This document shows, one piece after another, positions 1-6,987 of a stretch of DNA of 51,401 nucleotides (positions are counted from its first letter, which is position 1; each line of letters begins with the position of its first letter). Source of the DNA: Cellulomonas terrae (GTDB taxonomy: Bacteria > Actinomycetota > Actinomycetes > Actinomycetales > Cellulomonadaceae); assembly GCF_007990265.1 (NCBI RefSeq), contig NZ_BJWH01000028.1:1-51401 (forward strand), written 5' to 3'. A program made the translations under genes and the position numbers. The notes below the pieces were generated by a model. That model worked only from the letters and a program-made list of their open reading frames with translations, was not told where the DNA came from and did no database searches.

Positions 1-92
1 CCTTCCGGCTCGCCCGAGGAGCAGCCCGTGAGAGGCAGTGCGCTCACCAGCAAGGCGGCGGCGAGAGCGGTGAGGGTGCTAGGCGGTCTCAT
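1..92 (-). CDS. lipoprotein, N-terminal fragment cut by window edge
   Basis: Only the first 30 codons are present; the gene runs off the left end. Reading the minus strand from ATG at 92 gives a short Arg-containing start, a hydrophobic stretch and the lipobox L-T-G-C followed by Ser-Ser-Gly, the classic type II signal peptide of an actinobacterial lipoprotein. A -10-like TATCGT lies exactly 6 nt before the ATG, so the message is probably leaderless. Nothing can be said about the mature domain. The 93-289 gap upstream contains no gene that I can support. Confidence 0.6.
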   Translation of the reverse strand, partial: MRPPSTLTALAAALLVSALPLTGCSSGEPE

Positions 93-289
93 CCGTCGAC
101 GATAGCGTCAATGCCGCCTTTCAGGGCCCGAAAGAACAATGAGCACTCAATTCCACGATGTCGCTGAAGAAAATTGCGGCATAATTCGTGCTCGGCGTGC
201 GACGGTGTGTACCGATCCCCATCGCCGGGGGTCGGCGTGCGCTTTCTGGCGCCCGGTCCCGCAGCGAGCGAGAGGTCCCGATGCGCCGA

Positions 290-670
290 CTACAGGCGCA
301 GCGCGACGGGATCGACCTGCGTGGCCGGCCACACGACGCCGTCGCCGTCGACGACCCACGAGGGTGCGGGCAGCAGTGCTGCGAGCCGGCCGACCCACGA
401 GGCGAACAAGTCCTCCCACCGGCACTCGACCGAGAGAGCGGCGGCCCTGCTCAGGTCAGGCGCTGGGGCTGTGCCCCGGAACTCGAACGGTCCTTGCTGC
501 CACTCCCACGCACCCTCCTGACCCAGATCCCCGAAGATCGTCAGGGAGTGGTCCTCGTCGTCGCGGAACTGCGCGCACTGCCCCTGAACGTCTGCGCCCA
601 AAGTTGCCGCAGCACGCCAGACGTCGTCCTCGAACGACGGGGCGAGGGACACGAGATAGGCGGCCTTCAC
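290..670 (-). CDS. hypothetical protein, last gene of toxin cassette (possible immunity protein)
   Basis: A 126-residue soluble protein with a GTG start 5 nt after the stop of the preceding gene, so it belongs to the same transcript as the toxin cassette at 2857-3153. It begins with a beta-strand-like AAYLVSLAPSFEDDVW and is rich in Trp and acidic residues, without signal peptide or membrane segment. The opening loosely recalls SitI3/SUKH-type immunity proteins, but I cannot assign a family. The cassette position suggests an accessory or second immunity gene; that is inference only. Confidence 0.7.
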   Translation of the reverse strand: MKAAYLVSLAPSFEDDVWRAAATLGADVQGQCAQFRDDEDHSLTIFGDLGQEGAWEWQQGPFEFRGTAPAPDLSRAAALSVECRWEDLFASWVGRLAALLPAPSWVVDGDGVVWPATQVDPVALRL

Positions 671-675
671 GAGCT

Positions 676-1098
676 CTACTCACGCATCTGGTGCGACTCC
701 CTCCGTGTTCCGAGCAACGTGACTCTCCCTCGGGCAGCGTCGATCCAGGCGCCGTGGGGCATTCCGGGCGAACGGCCGATCGTCGGCCGCCTTGTCGTTG
801 CCACCGTCATCTCAAGCCTGCGTGCTTTGCCGTTCTCGACCTGGAGCACGATGTCACCCGCGTCGATGCCGGCCCACTCGGACTTCCGCTGTCCATCAGG
901 TGCCAACGACAGAACTGCTCGGACTGCGTGCTCGGTGCGGATCGTCGTCTTGCCCGATCCGACACGCCAGGCGAGGACGAAGGTGCGCAGCACAGAGACC
1001 CGCGACGCGAGGCCGGCCCGCTCGCGCAGGTGCTCCAGGCGCTTCTCGTTGGCGGCTCCGTCGTCGGTGAGCCAGCGGTGGGATTCGTGTTCCCTCAC
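676..1098 (-). CDS. hypothetical protein in toxin cassette
   Basis: A 140-residue basic protein with no signal peptide, membrane segment or motif that I recognise. The internal GSGKTT resembles a Walker A loop, but no beta-strand/helix context or Walker B follows, so I do not call it an ATPase. Its ATG overlaps the stop of the preceding 108-residue gene by 4 nt (ATGA) and its own stop lies 5 nt before the 126-residue gene. It is therefore the middle gene of a coupled set of small genes downstream of a polymorphic toxin. Function unknown. Confidence 0.65.
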   Translation of the reverse strand: MREHESHRWLTDDGAANEKRLEHLRERAGLASRVSVLRTFVLAWRVGSGKTTIRTEHAVRAVLSLAPDGQRKSEWAGIDAGDIVLQVENGKARRLEMTVATTRRPTIGRSPGMPHGAWIDAARGRVTLLGTRRESHQMRE

Positions 1099-1421
1099 TC
1101 ATCGCGGGCCAAGAAGATCCAGCGGAGGTCGTCGTGTGGGGAGAGCATTGGGCCGGCGAGGATCTGGTAGGTCTTGCCGACGCGGACATGCTGGCCGGTG
1201 ATCGACTCCAACCCGCTCACGATGTCGTCGATGTCGGCGATATCGTTCTCGGTCAGCTCGCTCAGCTGAAAGTGCAGCTCGACGTCTGTTCCGACGATGC
1301 GCACCCCGACCGCGAGTGCGCTTCGCGGTAGCAGTCCAAGACTCGCTTGGACCGATTGCGCAACGATGTAGTTGTCCCACACCGGCGCGTTCCCGGGATC
1401 GTCTGGTGTTGGAAGAGTCAT
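1095..1421 (-). CDS. probable immunity protein for the adjacent toxin
   Basis: An acidic 108-residue protein directly downstream of the toxin gene; ATG at 1421 overlaps the toxin stop by 4 nt (ATGA), the usual arrangement of a toxin with its cognate immunity protein. An in-frame ATG at 1430 would add three residues. The sequence has a WDNYIVAQSVQASLGL opening and an acidic centre (TENDIADIDDI), the sort of surface used to cap a basic toxin domain. I do not recognise the Pfam family. Role inferred from position, size and charge. Confidence 0.75.
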   Translation of the reverse strand: MTLPTPDDPGNAPVWDNYIVAQSVQASLGLLPRSALAVGVRIVGTDVELHFQLSELTENDIADIDDIVSGLESITGQHVRVGKTYQILAGPMLSPHDDLRWIFLARDE

Positions 1422-2860
1422 GGCGTCCAATTCGGGTTGTAGGGAACCACGCTCGGGGAAACCGAACCCTTGATGAAGAAGATGTTCGTCGCCTGATCTG
1501 GAAATCCCGCACCGGGGTTGTGGTTGAAACCGGTGACACTCAGGTCCTGTACAACGATATCGTCGCCTTTCCTTCCCAAGACCTCGGCTGCGCCGCTGTG
1601 GAAGTCGTCCAGAACCCGCTGAGCGTCGTCGGCCGAGCTGAAGTAGCTACCGCCCGCGTACTGACGCGCGCTCACGACGTGGCGACCCTGACGCTGAGTG
1701 CTGATCCTCGTGCTCACGGCGGCCCTGAGTGCGTGAACGTCGATCGCGCTGTCGGCGAGGGACTCCGCCATGCCACTCTCCGCTCGAGGGTTCGCCGGCT
1801 CCGGAAGCGGAGGGACATCTGTGGGCGGGCCGCCAACCCGATCGTTCACGTGGTCGGGCAGGCCGTGGACGACCTTGTGCAGGATCTTGGCGAAGACGCC
1901 GATGCCGATCAGAGAGCACAGAGCGAGGGTGATCTCGAGGCTTCCCTGCCGGAGGAGGTCCTGGCCGTCGGTGGTGCCTTCGCCCCAGTCCGCGGCGACG
2001 TCCAGGAAGTCGCCGACCGAGAACATCGCGAACCCGGCACCGAGGACCTTCAGGCCGACCGCGGCGCCGGCGAGCGCACCGGCGCCTCCTCCGGGGACGG
2101 CACCCACCCCTATCCCGAACACGGCACCGAGTGCTGAGCCGCCCATGGCCCCGATGACGGCCAGGCCGACGGTCAGGACGACCCCGAACGCCACGACAAC
2201 CCACCCGAGGACCCGGCACGCGTCGGCCAGGAACCGGAACACGGCGACATGCCTGCCGATGAGCTCCCGGACGTCGACGAGGCACTCGTCGATCCAGCCG
2301 CCGAGGTCGGCGGTGGTCGCCTCCCACCAGTCGCCAAGCTCAGCACCGGTCTCGACCGCCCGGTCCCAGGTGTCGACGAGCCAGTCGAAGCCGTTCTGGA
2401 CGGACGTGTCGAGCTCAGCGAAACGGTCCTCGAACCACGACGCGATCGGGTCTGAGGTCTCGGTCGCCTGCCGGTCGGCCTCTCGCACCTCGAACGGCGC
2501 AGCGGGCCAGGTCAGAGCGGTCGACCCGTCGCCGGAGGGTGTCTGGGTGAACGGGTCGGGTGGTGGCCCGAACGGCCCGTCGACGTCGACGACCGGGAGG
2601 ACGGCGCCCATCGATCCGCCGTAGCGCAGAGACGCGAGATCCCGGGCGCGGGCAACGTGCCAGTCCAGGGTGGGCAGCACGTCGGTGTCGAGCCTGTCGG
2701 CGACCGAGAGCACGTCGTTCATCGCTGCGGTGGGCACACCGAGCTCGGTCATGCGCCGGCGCAGCGGACTCAGGTCGTCGCGGATCGCGTCGCGGGTCGC
2801 GGCCACGTCGTCGCGAACCGCTCCGAGCGCCTCGGGGCAGACCTGCACCATCCGGCTCAC
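1418..2860 (-). CDS. polymorphic toxin-like protein, probable type VII secretion effector
   Basis: 480 residues from GTG 2860, which overlaps the upstream stop as GTGA. The same frame stays open to 3025, but that part reads antisense-like and collides with the upstream gene. Architecture: a helical N-terminal half (about 1-200) rich in acidic and Trp residues, a Gly/Ala-rich hydrophobic block (about 215-278) with possible membrane helices, a second hydrophobic helix near 310-328, a Pro-rich hinge (about 343-360), and a compact C-terminal domain (about 375-480) with GRHVVSARQY, SYFSSADDAQRVLDDFHSG and TGFNHNPGAGF motifs. Variable C-terminal domains after such carriers are toxins in known polymorphic systems. 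I cannot name the toxin fold. Upstream is a WXG100-like gene, downstream a likely immunity gene. Confidence 0.75.
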   Translation of the reverse strand: MSRMVQVCPEALGAVRDDVAATRDAIRDDLSPLRRRMTELGVPTAAMNDVLSVADRLDTDVLPTLDWHVARARDLASLRYGGSMGAVLPVVDVDGPFGPPPDPFTQTPSGDGSTALTWPAAPFEVREADRQATETSDPIASWFEDRFAELDTSVQNGFDWLVDTWDRAVETGAELGDWWEATTADLGGWIDECLVDVRELIGRHVAVFRFLADACRVLGWVVVAFGVVLTVGLAVIGAMGGSALGAVFGIGVGAVPGGGAGALAGAAVGLKVLGAGFAMFSVGDFLDVAADWGEGTTDGQDLLRQGSLEITLALCSLIGIGVFAKILHKVVHGLPDHVNDRVGGPPTDVPPLPEPANPRAESGMAESLADSAIDVHALRAAVSTRISTQRQGRHVVSARQYAGGSYFSSADDAQRVLDDFHSGAAEVLGRKGDDIVVQDLSVTGFNHNPGAGFPDQATNIFFIKGSVSPSVVPYNPNWTP

Positions 2861-3153
2861 GTCGACCCGGCCTCGGCATCCTCGCGCGCACGTCGTACTG
2901 CCCGCTGCGCGTGCGCGATCTCGTCGAGGATCGTCTCTTCGGCCCGGTCCAGATCCCGCGGAAGCGAGCCGGACAACGGTACGAGGTCGTCGCGGTGCAG
3001 GCGGTCGGCCGCGGACCCGGTCCACGTGCCAGGTGCGCCGACCGCGGCGGTGGGCGTCGTCAGCGACGGCGCCCTGCTCCGCGCCGCACGAAAGTCCGCC
3101 AGGAGCGTCTGCAGATCCACCACCCGGTCGTCGGCACGTGCCACTGGATCCAC
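2857..3153 (-). CDS. WXG100-like small helical protein
   Basis: 98 residues, GTG start at 3153 with a GAGGAG ribosome binding site about 9 nt upstream. It is almost entirely alpha-helical with a central Gly-Thr-Trp-Thr-Gly-Ser-Ala-Ala turn, matching the W-x-G helical hairpin of the ESAT-6/WXG100 family. No signal peptide. Such proteins are encoded just upstream of LXG/WXG-type toxins and form the export complex for type VII secretion. Its stop overlaps the GTG of the toxin gene, so the two are co-translated. No secretion machinery genes are in the window. Confidence 0.75.
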   Translation of the reverse strand: MDPVARADDRVVDLQTLLADFRAARSRAPSLTTPTAAVGAPGTWTGSAADRLHRDDLVPLSGSLPRDLDRAEETILDEIAHAQRAVRRAREDAEAGST

Positions 3154-3468
3154 CGCGTCGCGCTCCTCGGTTCGTTGCCCGCCTGTGAGGTCGGGAACCT
3201 AGCGCGGGCCGGGAAACGTATCGCCCGAATTGTCCACAGGCCGTGCGACGGTCGGCCGCCGTCGAGCCCTGGGCTCAGCTCGTTCGGTCGGGGTACACAC
3301 GCGGCTCGCCCTCGAACGTGATGGGGCGTCCAGCGACCCTCGGGCAGTGCGCGCACCGAACGCTGCTGCGTGGGAGTCCGGGTGTGGATAAGAGCCACCC
3401 GGCCGATGTCGGGTTCGGTACGGTTCGGCGCCCCGGCGGGTGCTGGGGTGCGGATCAGGGGGTCGTTG
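3154..3468. promoter_or_regulatory. divergent intergenic region between toxin cassette and lipoprotein operon
   Basis: 315 bases without a supportable gene. On the minus strand a -10-like TAGGTT (3201-3196) sits about 45 nt upstream of the GTG of the WXG100-like gene and could start the toxin operon; no convincing -35 is visible. The plus-strand half leads into the lipoprotein at 3469. Open frames crossing it lack a start with a ribosome binding site. Confidence 0.3.
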
Positions 3469-4062
3469 ATGCGGTCGGTCGTGGGTGGCGTTCTGTCGGT
3501 GGTCGTCGTCGTTGCTGTGGTGGCGTGCTCGTCACCGCGGGAGCCGCTGCCTGGGCTGACCGCGTCTGCGACGGTGACGACGGCTCAGACCCCGACGCCG
3601 TCGCCGACCATCGACTACTCCGATGCCGAGCTGGGGATCGTCTTCGAGGACGACCAGAGCCTGACGGGCGACGAGGCGGAGGTCTATCACTGGGTCGCGA
3701 CCCTCGAGACGGAGTACTGGCGGACGCTGACGACAAACACCGTCAGCCCGAAGCTCAGCTCGATCGCCTCGCCCGAGATCCACGTCCGGATGCAGCAGAT
3801 GGCGGACAAGAACGCGAGCATCGAAGGAGGGCACATCGGCGGGGTGTTCCGTGTGCAGGTGCGGGATGTGGTCGTCGAGGGTGAGAGCGCTCGGGCAGTT
3901 GCCTGCCTGGACTACGCCGGTGCGACCTTTTCCGACCCGAATGGCTCGTACACCCCAGAGGAAGCCGGATTCGGCGGGATCTCTCGCCAGGAGCTGACGT
4001 TGGCGCGGGTCGCGGACAAGACATGGATCGTCCTGACGAGGACGGCTGCCGGGGAATGCTGA
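3469..4062 (+). CDS. putative secreted lipoprotein
   Basis: 197 residues from ATG 3469. The chosen start places an Arg followed by a Val-rich hydrophobic stretch ending in the lipobox V-V-A-C-S-S, a type II signal peptide; the longer frame from 3370 would bury it. A Thr/Pro-rich linker (about 40-60) precedes a folded domain of about 140 residues with YSDAELGIVFEDDQSL and a later CLDYAGATF segment. This resembles the general shape of NTF2-like actinobacterial lipoproteins, but I cannot assign a family. The stop overlaps the next gene, so both are one operon. Confidence 0.7.
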   Translation: MRSVVGGVLSVVVVVAVVACSSPREPLPGLTASATVTTAQTPTPSPTIDYSDAELGIVFEDDQSLTGDEAEVYHWVATLETEYWRTLTTNTVSPKLSSIASPEIHVRMQQMADKNASIEGGHIGGVFRVQVRDVVVEGESARAVACLDYAGATFSDPNGSYTPEEAGFGGISRQELTLARVADKTWIVLTRTAAGEC

Positions 4063-5075
4063 GACGGATGGGAGCCGCCCTCGCGTGGGCTCTCGCGCTC
4101 GCAGTGGTCTCGGCAGCCCCGGCGATGTCCGTCAGCCAGTCCTCGCCAGGCTGGGACGACGGAGACTCGCCCACGCCTCCGCCGGCGGTGGTGTCGCCGG
4201 TGGCGGTGGGTGGAGGTCTGGAGGTGGTGGTGACGCAGGACGGATCGACGTCGTCGGGGCGGGAGCTCACGAGCACCTCGACGGTGCGGGTTCCACCAGC
4301 GTGCTGGTACGGGCGGGGTCTGACGGGGGCGCAGTACTTCGAGACGTGGCGTCCGGGGGGTCTGGTCGAGCAGGGTGGGTGGTCGCCGAGCGCGGACCAG
4401 TACGTGGATCCGACGTTGCACGCGGGGTACGAGGCGTATGCCGCGGTCGAGGGGCACTGGTTCGAGGCGACGTGTCGGGCGGATGCACCGCTGGAGTACC
4501 GGCAGCGCTACTACGCGTCGCACCCGGGACTGTTCGTGGAGCCGTCGGATCCCGTGCCTGCGCAGGAGGTCGAGGTCGATCCGGCGGTGCTGGCGCAGGT
4601 GGCGCGCGATGCCATGGATCTGCCGGAGGGCACGATCCGGTGGAACCCGTCGCTGGTGGGGTCGGGGGCCACGGTGGTGGGGATGGATACCTGGGTGTGG
4701 GTCGAGGACGCCCCGACGGCGGTCCGTGTTCGGGCGGAGATCCCCGGGACGTGGGCGCAGGTCGACGCGGTGCTGGCGGGCATGGAGGTCTCGGCGCCGG
4801 GCGCGGACCCGGTGCGCTGTGAGGACACCGGTACGCCGTGGGCCGAGGGTGCGTCGGGCACGACGTGCGCGATCACATTCCTGCGCTCGACCGCGGGCGA
4901 GCGGGTCGAGGACGGGCAGTCGCTGCCGACCGTGACGTTGAGCGCGACGGCGACGTGGGCCGCGTCGTGGACGTCGTCGCTGGACGCGACCGCGACACCG
5001 CTGACGAACCAGATCGTGGTCACGACCGCGCAGATCGCGGTCGCCGAGATCCAGGCCCTGGTCACTCGCGACTAG
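4056..5075 (+). CDS. hypothetical secreted protein
   Basis: 339 residues. The start at 4056 (ATGCTGA) overlaps the stop of the preceding lipoprotein. It gives a standard Sec signal peptide (MLRRMGAALAWALALAVVSA). The mature part has a Pro-rich segment near residue 45, then a beta-rich region with four scattered Cys residues that could form disulfides, and a DPVRCEDTGTP stretch typical of extracellular domains. No membrane anchor at the C-terminus. The family is not recognised. Overlap with a lipoprotein gene suggests the two products act together at the cell surface. Confidence 0.65.
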   Translation: MLRRMGAALAWALALAVVSAAPAMSVSQSSPGWDDGDSPTPPPAVVSPVAVGGGLEVVVTQDGSTSSGRELTSTSTVRVPPACWYGRGLTGAQYFETWRPGGLVEQGGWSPSADQYVDPTLHAGYEAYAAVEGHWFEATCRADAPLEYRQRYYASHPGLFVEPSDPVPAQEVEVDPAVLAQVARDAMDLPEGTIRWNPSLVGSGATVVGMDTWVWVEDAPTAVRVRAEIPGTWAQVDAVLAGMEVSAPGADPVRCEDTGTPWAEGASGTTCAITFLRSTAGERVEDGQSLPTVTLSATATWAASWTSSLDATATPLTNQIVVTTAQIAVAEIQALVTRD

Positions 5076-5283
5076 CACCAGCGCTACCTCGCGGCCCCGT
5101 CCCGGGTCGGCAGTCTTGGACAAGGCGCGCGACCCGTGCCCACTGCTGCGTGACGCGGGATGGCCGAGCGGGCGACGTCACGGCGGTGGGAAGGATCGCC
5201 GAACGCGGGCGTCGGCAGGTCGGAATGTGGTCAGATGACCGCATCGGTGTGCGAGGTCGAGCGGTCGCCGGAAGGGGCCTGGG
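5076..5283 (+). promoter_or_regulatory. intergenic region upstream of Pro/Thr-repeat lipoprotein
   Basis: 208 bases with no supportable gene. It should hold the promoter of the 5284 gene. The only structure noted is the short inverted repeat GGTCAGATGACC about 50 nt before the start; its meaning is unknown. Confidence 0.25.
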
Positions 5284-5847
5284 GTGAACGCACCACGGAG
5301 GATCCTTCGTCGCACGACGGGCGTGCTCGGCGCGCTGCTTGCTGCGGTGGTGCTGGCGTCGTGCGGCGACGGCGGCGTGAGCCTTCCGACGCCGACGTTC
5401 ACTCTGCCGACGCCGACGATCACGATCCCGTCGCTGCCGACGCCGACGGTGACGCTGCCGACGGTGCCGACTCCCACGGTGACGATCCCGTCGCTGCCGA
5501 CGCCGACGGCGGTGCTGCCGACGCTTCCCGTCGTTCCTGCCCCGACCGAGACCGCCGTCGCTCCCGAACCGACGGTGACCGAGCCGGTCCCCGAACCGCA
5601 GCCGACAGCCGTCCCGGAGCCGACGGCTGCACCGGAGCCGACCCCGACGCCCACGACGACACCGACAGCAACACCCACGCCGACGCCGACCGAGGAGCCC
5701 ACGCCGTCGCCGTCCGCGTCGACCGACGAGCCGGCCGAGGCCGCCGAGAGCACCCCGGCCTGGGTGTGGTGGTTGCTCGGGCTCGTCGTGGTCGGCCTCG
5801 GCGTCGGGATCCCGCTCATCGTCCGGGCGCGGCGACGAGCCGCCTGA
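5284..5847 (+). CDS. Pro/Thr-repeat lipoprotein with C-terminal membrane anchor
   Basis: 187 residues from GTG 5284. A signal peptide ends in the lipobox V-L-A-S-C-G. The whole middle (about 35-145) is low-complexity: repeated L-P-T-P-T-x-T units, followed by Pro/Glu/Thr and Ser-rich spacer. A hydrophobic helix (about 160-180) and a basic RARRRAA tail follow. The layout is that of a cell-wall-spanning stalk, here tethered at both ends, with no folded domain visible. The matching DNA (about 5385-5530) is a degenerate tandem repeat. Function unknown; a spacer or wall-embedded protein is plausible. Confidence 0.65.
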   Translation: MNAPRRILRRTTGVLGALLAAVVLASCGDGGVSLPTPTFTLPTPTITIPSLPTPTVTLPTVPTPTVTIPSLPTPTAVLPTLPVVPAPTETAVAPEPTVTEPVPEPQPTAVPEPTAAPEPTPTPTTTPTATPTPTPTEEPTPSPSASTDEPAEAAESTPAWVWWLLGLVVVGLGVGIPLIVRARRRAA

Positions 5848-5864
5848 CCGCGAAGGGAGACGCC

Positions 5865-6182
5865 ATGTCCAACGTGGCCCGCAGGTGCACCACCGAGGGG
5901 TGCGCCGCGAACGGGAAGGTGCAGACGGCCGCGACGTGCCCCGTGTGCGGGCGGCCGACCGTCTGGACGGTCCTGCGCGTCCCACCACCGGGTGGGGGCC
6001 CGATCGCCCCGATCTACTCGACCCCGATGCCGCTCAAGGGCCACCCGGACCCGCAGACGCGTCCGGCCGGCAGCGAGACGCGCACGTGCACCAACCCCGC
6101 GTGCGCCAGCTTCCACCTGGTCCAGGACGCGGCGGTCTGCGTGCAGTGCGGGACGGCGACGGTCGCCGCGACAGCGCTGTGA
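5865..6182 (+). CDS. double zinc-ribbon protein
   Basis: 105 residues from ATG 5865, preceded by an AAGGGAG ribosome binding site. Two Cys clusters are visible: an N-terminal CTTEGC...CPVCG and a C-terminal CTNPAC...CVQCG, each fitting a four-Cys zinc ribbon, separated by a Pro-rich linker. No membrane segment. The stop overlaps the GTG of the GyrI-like gene, so they are co-translated. Such double ribbons usually mediate protein or nucleic-acid contacts; the actual role is unknown. Confidence 0.75.
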   Translation: MSNVARRCTTEGCAANGKVQTAATCPVCGRPTVWTVLRVPPPGGGPIAPIYSTPMPLKGHPDPQTRPAGSETRTCTNPACASFHLVQDAAVCVQCGTATVAATAL

Positions 6183-6787
6183 CGGACAAGGTCGACGTCA
6201 AGAAGTCTCTCGACAGCTATCGGGCGCGGCAGGGGGAGTTCCGGCTCGTCGACGTGCCGGACCTGCAGTACCTGATGGTCGACGGCCACGGTGACCCGAA
6301 CTCGTCGCCGGACTTCACCCGGGCGGTCGAGGCGCTGTACCCGGTGGCCTACACGCTCAAGTTCGCCAGCAAGCGCGACCTCGGCCGCGACTACGTCGTG
6401 CCGCCGCTCGAGGGGCTGTGGTGGGCCGACGACATGGCGTCGTTCACGGCGGCGCGGGACAAGTCACGGTGGGACTGGACGCTGATGATCCTGGTCCCGG
6501 ACTGGCTGGACGGGCAGCTGGTCGGTGCGGCGATCGAGAAGGCCGGCGCAGCGGACCTCCGGCTCGGCACGTTGTCCGAGGGGCTGTGCGTGCAGACGCT
6601 GCACGTCGGCGCGTTCGACGACGAGGCCGAGGTGCTCGCGCGGCTGCACGACGAGTTCATCCCGGGCAACGGCCTGCGCATGGTCGGGACGCACCACGAG
6701 ATCTACCTGAGCGACCGGCGTCGGGTCGCGCCCGAGAGGCAGCGCACCATCCTGCGACAGCCCGTGGTGACTGTGACTGATGCCTGA
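6179..6787 (+). CDS. GyrI-like small-molecule-binding domain protein
   Basis: 202 residues, GTG start overlapping the previous stop (GTGA). The opening (VDVKKSLDSYRARQGEFRLV...PDLQYLMVDGHGDPN) and the later LGRDYVVPPLEGLWWAD match the actinobacterial branch of GyrI-like/SHS2-fold proteins, which bind small ligands or act on them as cyclopropanoid hydrolases. There is no DNA-binding domain, so this is the stand-alone form. Cytoplasmic. The coupling to a zinc-ribbon protein is not explained by known biology. Confidence 0.8.
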   Translation: MTDKVDVKKSLDSYRARQGEFRLVDVPDLQYLMVDGHGDPNSSPDFTRAVEALYPVAYTLKFASKRDLGRDYVVPPLEGLWWADDMASFTAARDKSRWDWTLMILVPDWLDGQLVGAAIEKAGAADLRLGTLSEGLCVQTLHVGAFDDEAEVLARLHDEFIPGNGLRMVGTHHEIYLSDRRRVAPERQRTILRQPVVTVTDA

Positions 6788-6896
6788 CGAGCTGTGACGC
6801 TCGTGCCGTGACGGGGCTGGCGATGGCGCCCGAATGAGAAACAGCGCGCCGAATCGTTTAGTCACTCGGCCGACGGAAAGCGGTCTCCTACCATCG

Positions 6897-6912
6897 AGAA
6901 ACCGGTTGCTCA
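6897..6912. promoter_or_regulatory. candidate operator overlapping pectate lyase transcription start
   Basis: The 16-bp near-palindrome GAGAAACCGGTTGCTC has one mismatched pair and the central CG common to LacI-family operators. It lies just downstream of a -10-like TACCAT (6890-6895), where a repressor would block initiation. No convincing -35 is visible and no regulator gene is adjacent, so this is tentative. Confidence 0.35.
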
Positions 6913-6987
6913 CGCTCCGACGACACCGGGCGCCTGACTCCGTGAGTCGAGGCAGCGGCCTACTCCAATGACGAAGACGAGGCAACG

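Noticed and set aside
676..1098. GSGKTT as an ATP-binding P-loop in the 140-residue cassette protein
   Set aside because: No preceding hydrophobic strand, no Walker B and too short for a P-loop NTPase.
139..1170. 343-residue plus-strand frame over the small cassette genes
   Set aside because: Arg/Pro-rich shadow product. The three minus-strand genes have coupled starts and normal amino-acid composition.
5155..5230. tRNA-like D-arm sequence (GGATGGCCGAGCGGGCGA)
   Set aside because: It resembles the 5' part of a Ser/Leu tRNA, but there is no T-loop GGTTCGA-type sequence, no anticodon stem and no acceptor complement downstream.
5385..5530. CRISPR-like short tandem repeats
   Set aside because: In-frame Pro/Thr codon repeats of a lipoprotein, without unique spacers of constant length and without cas genes.
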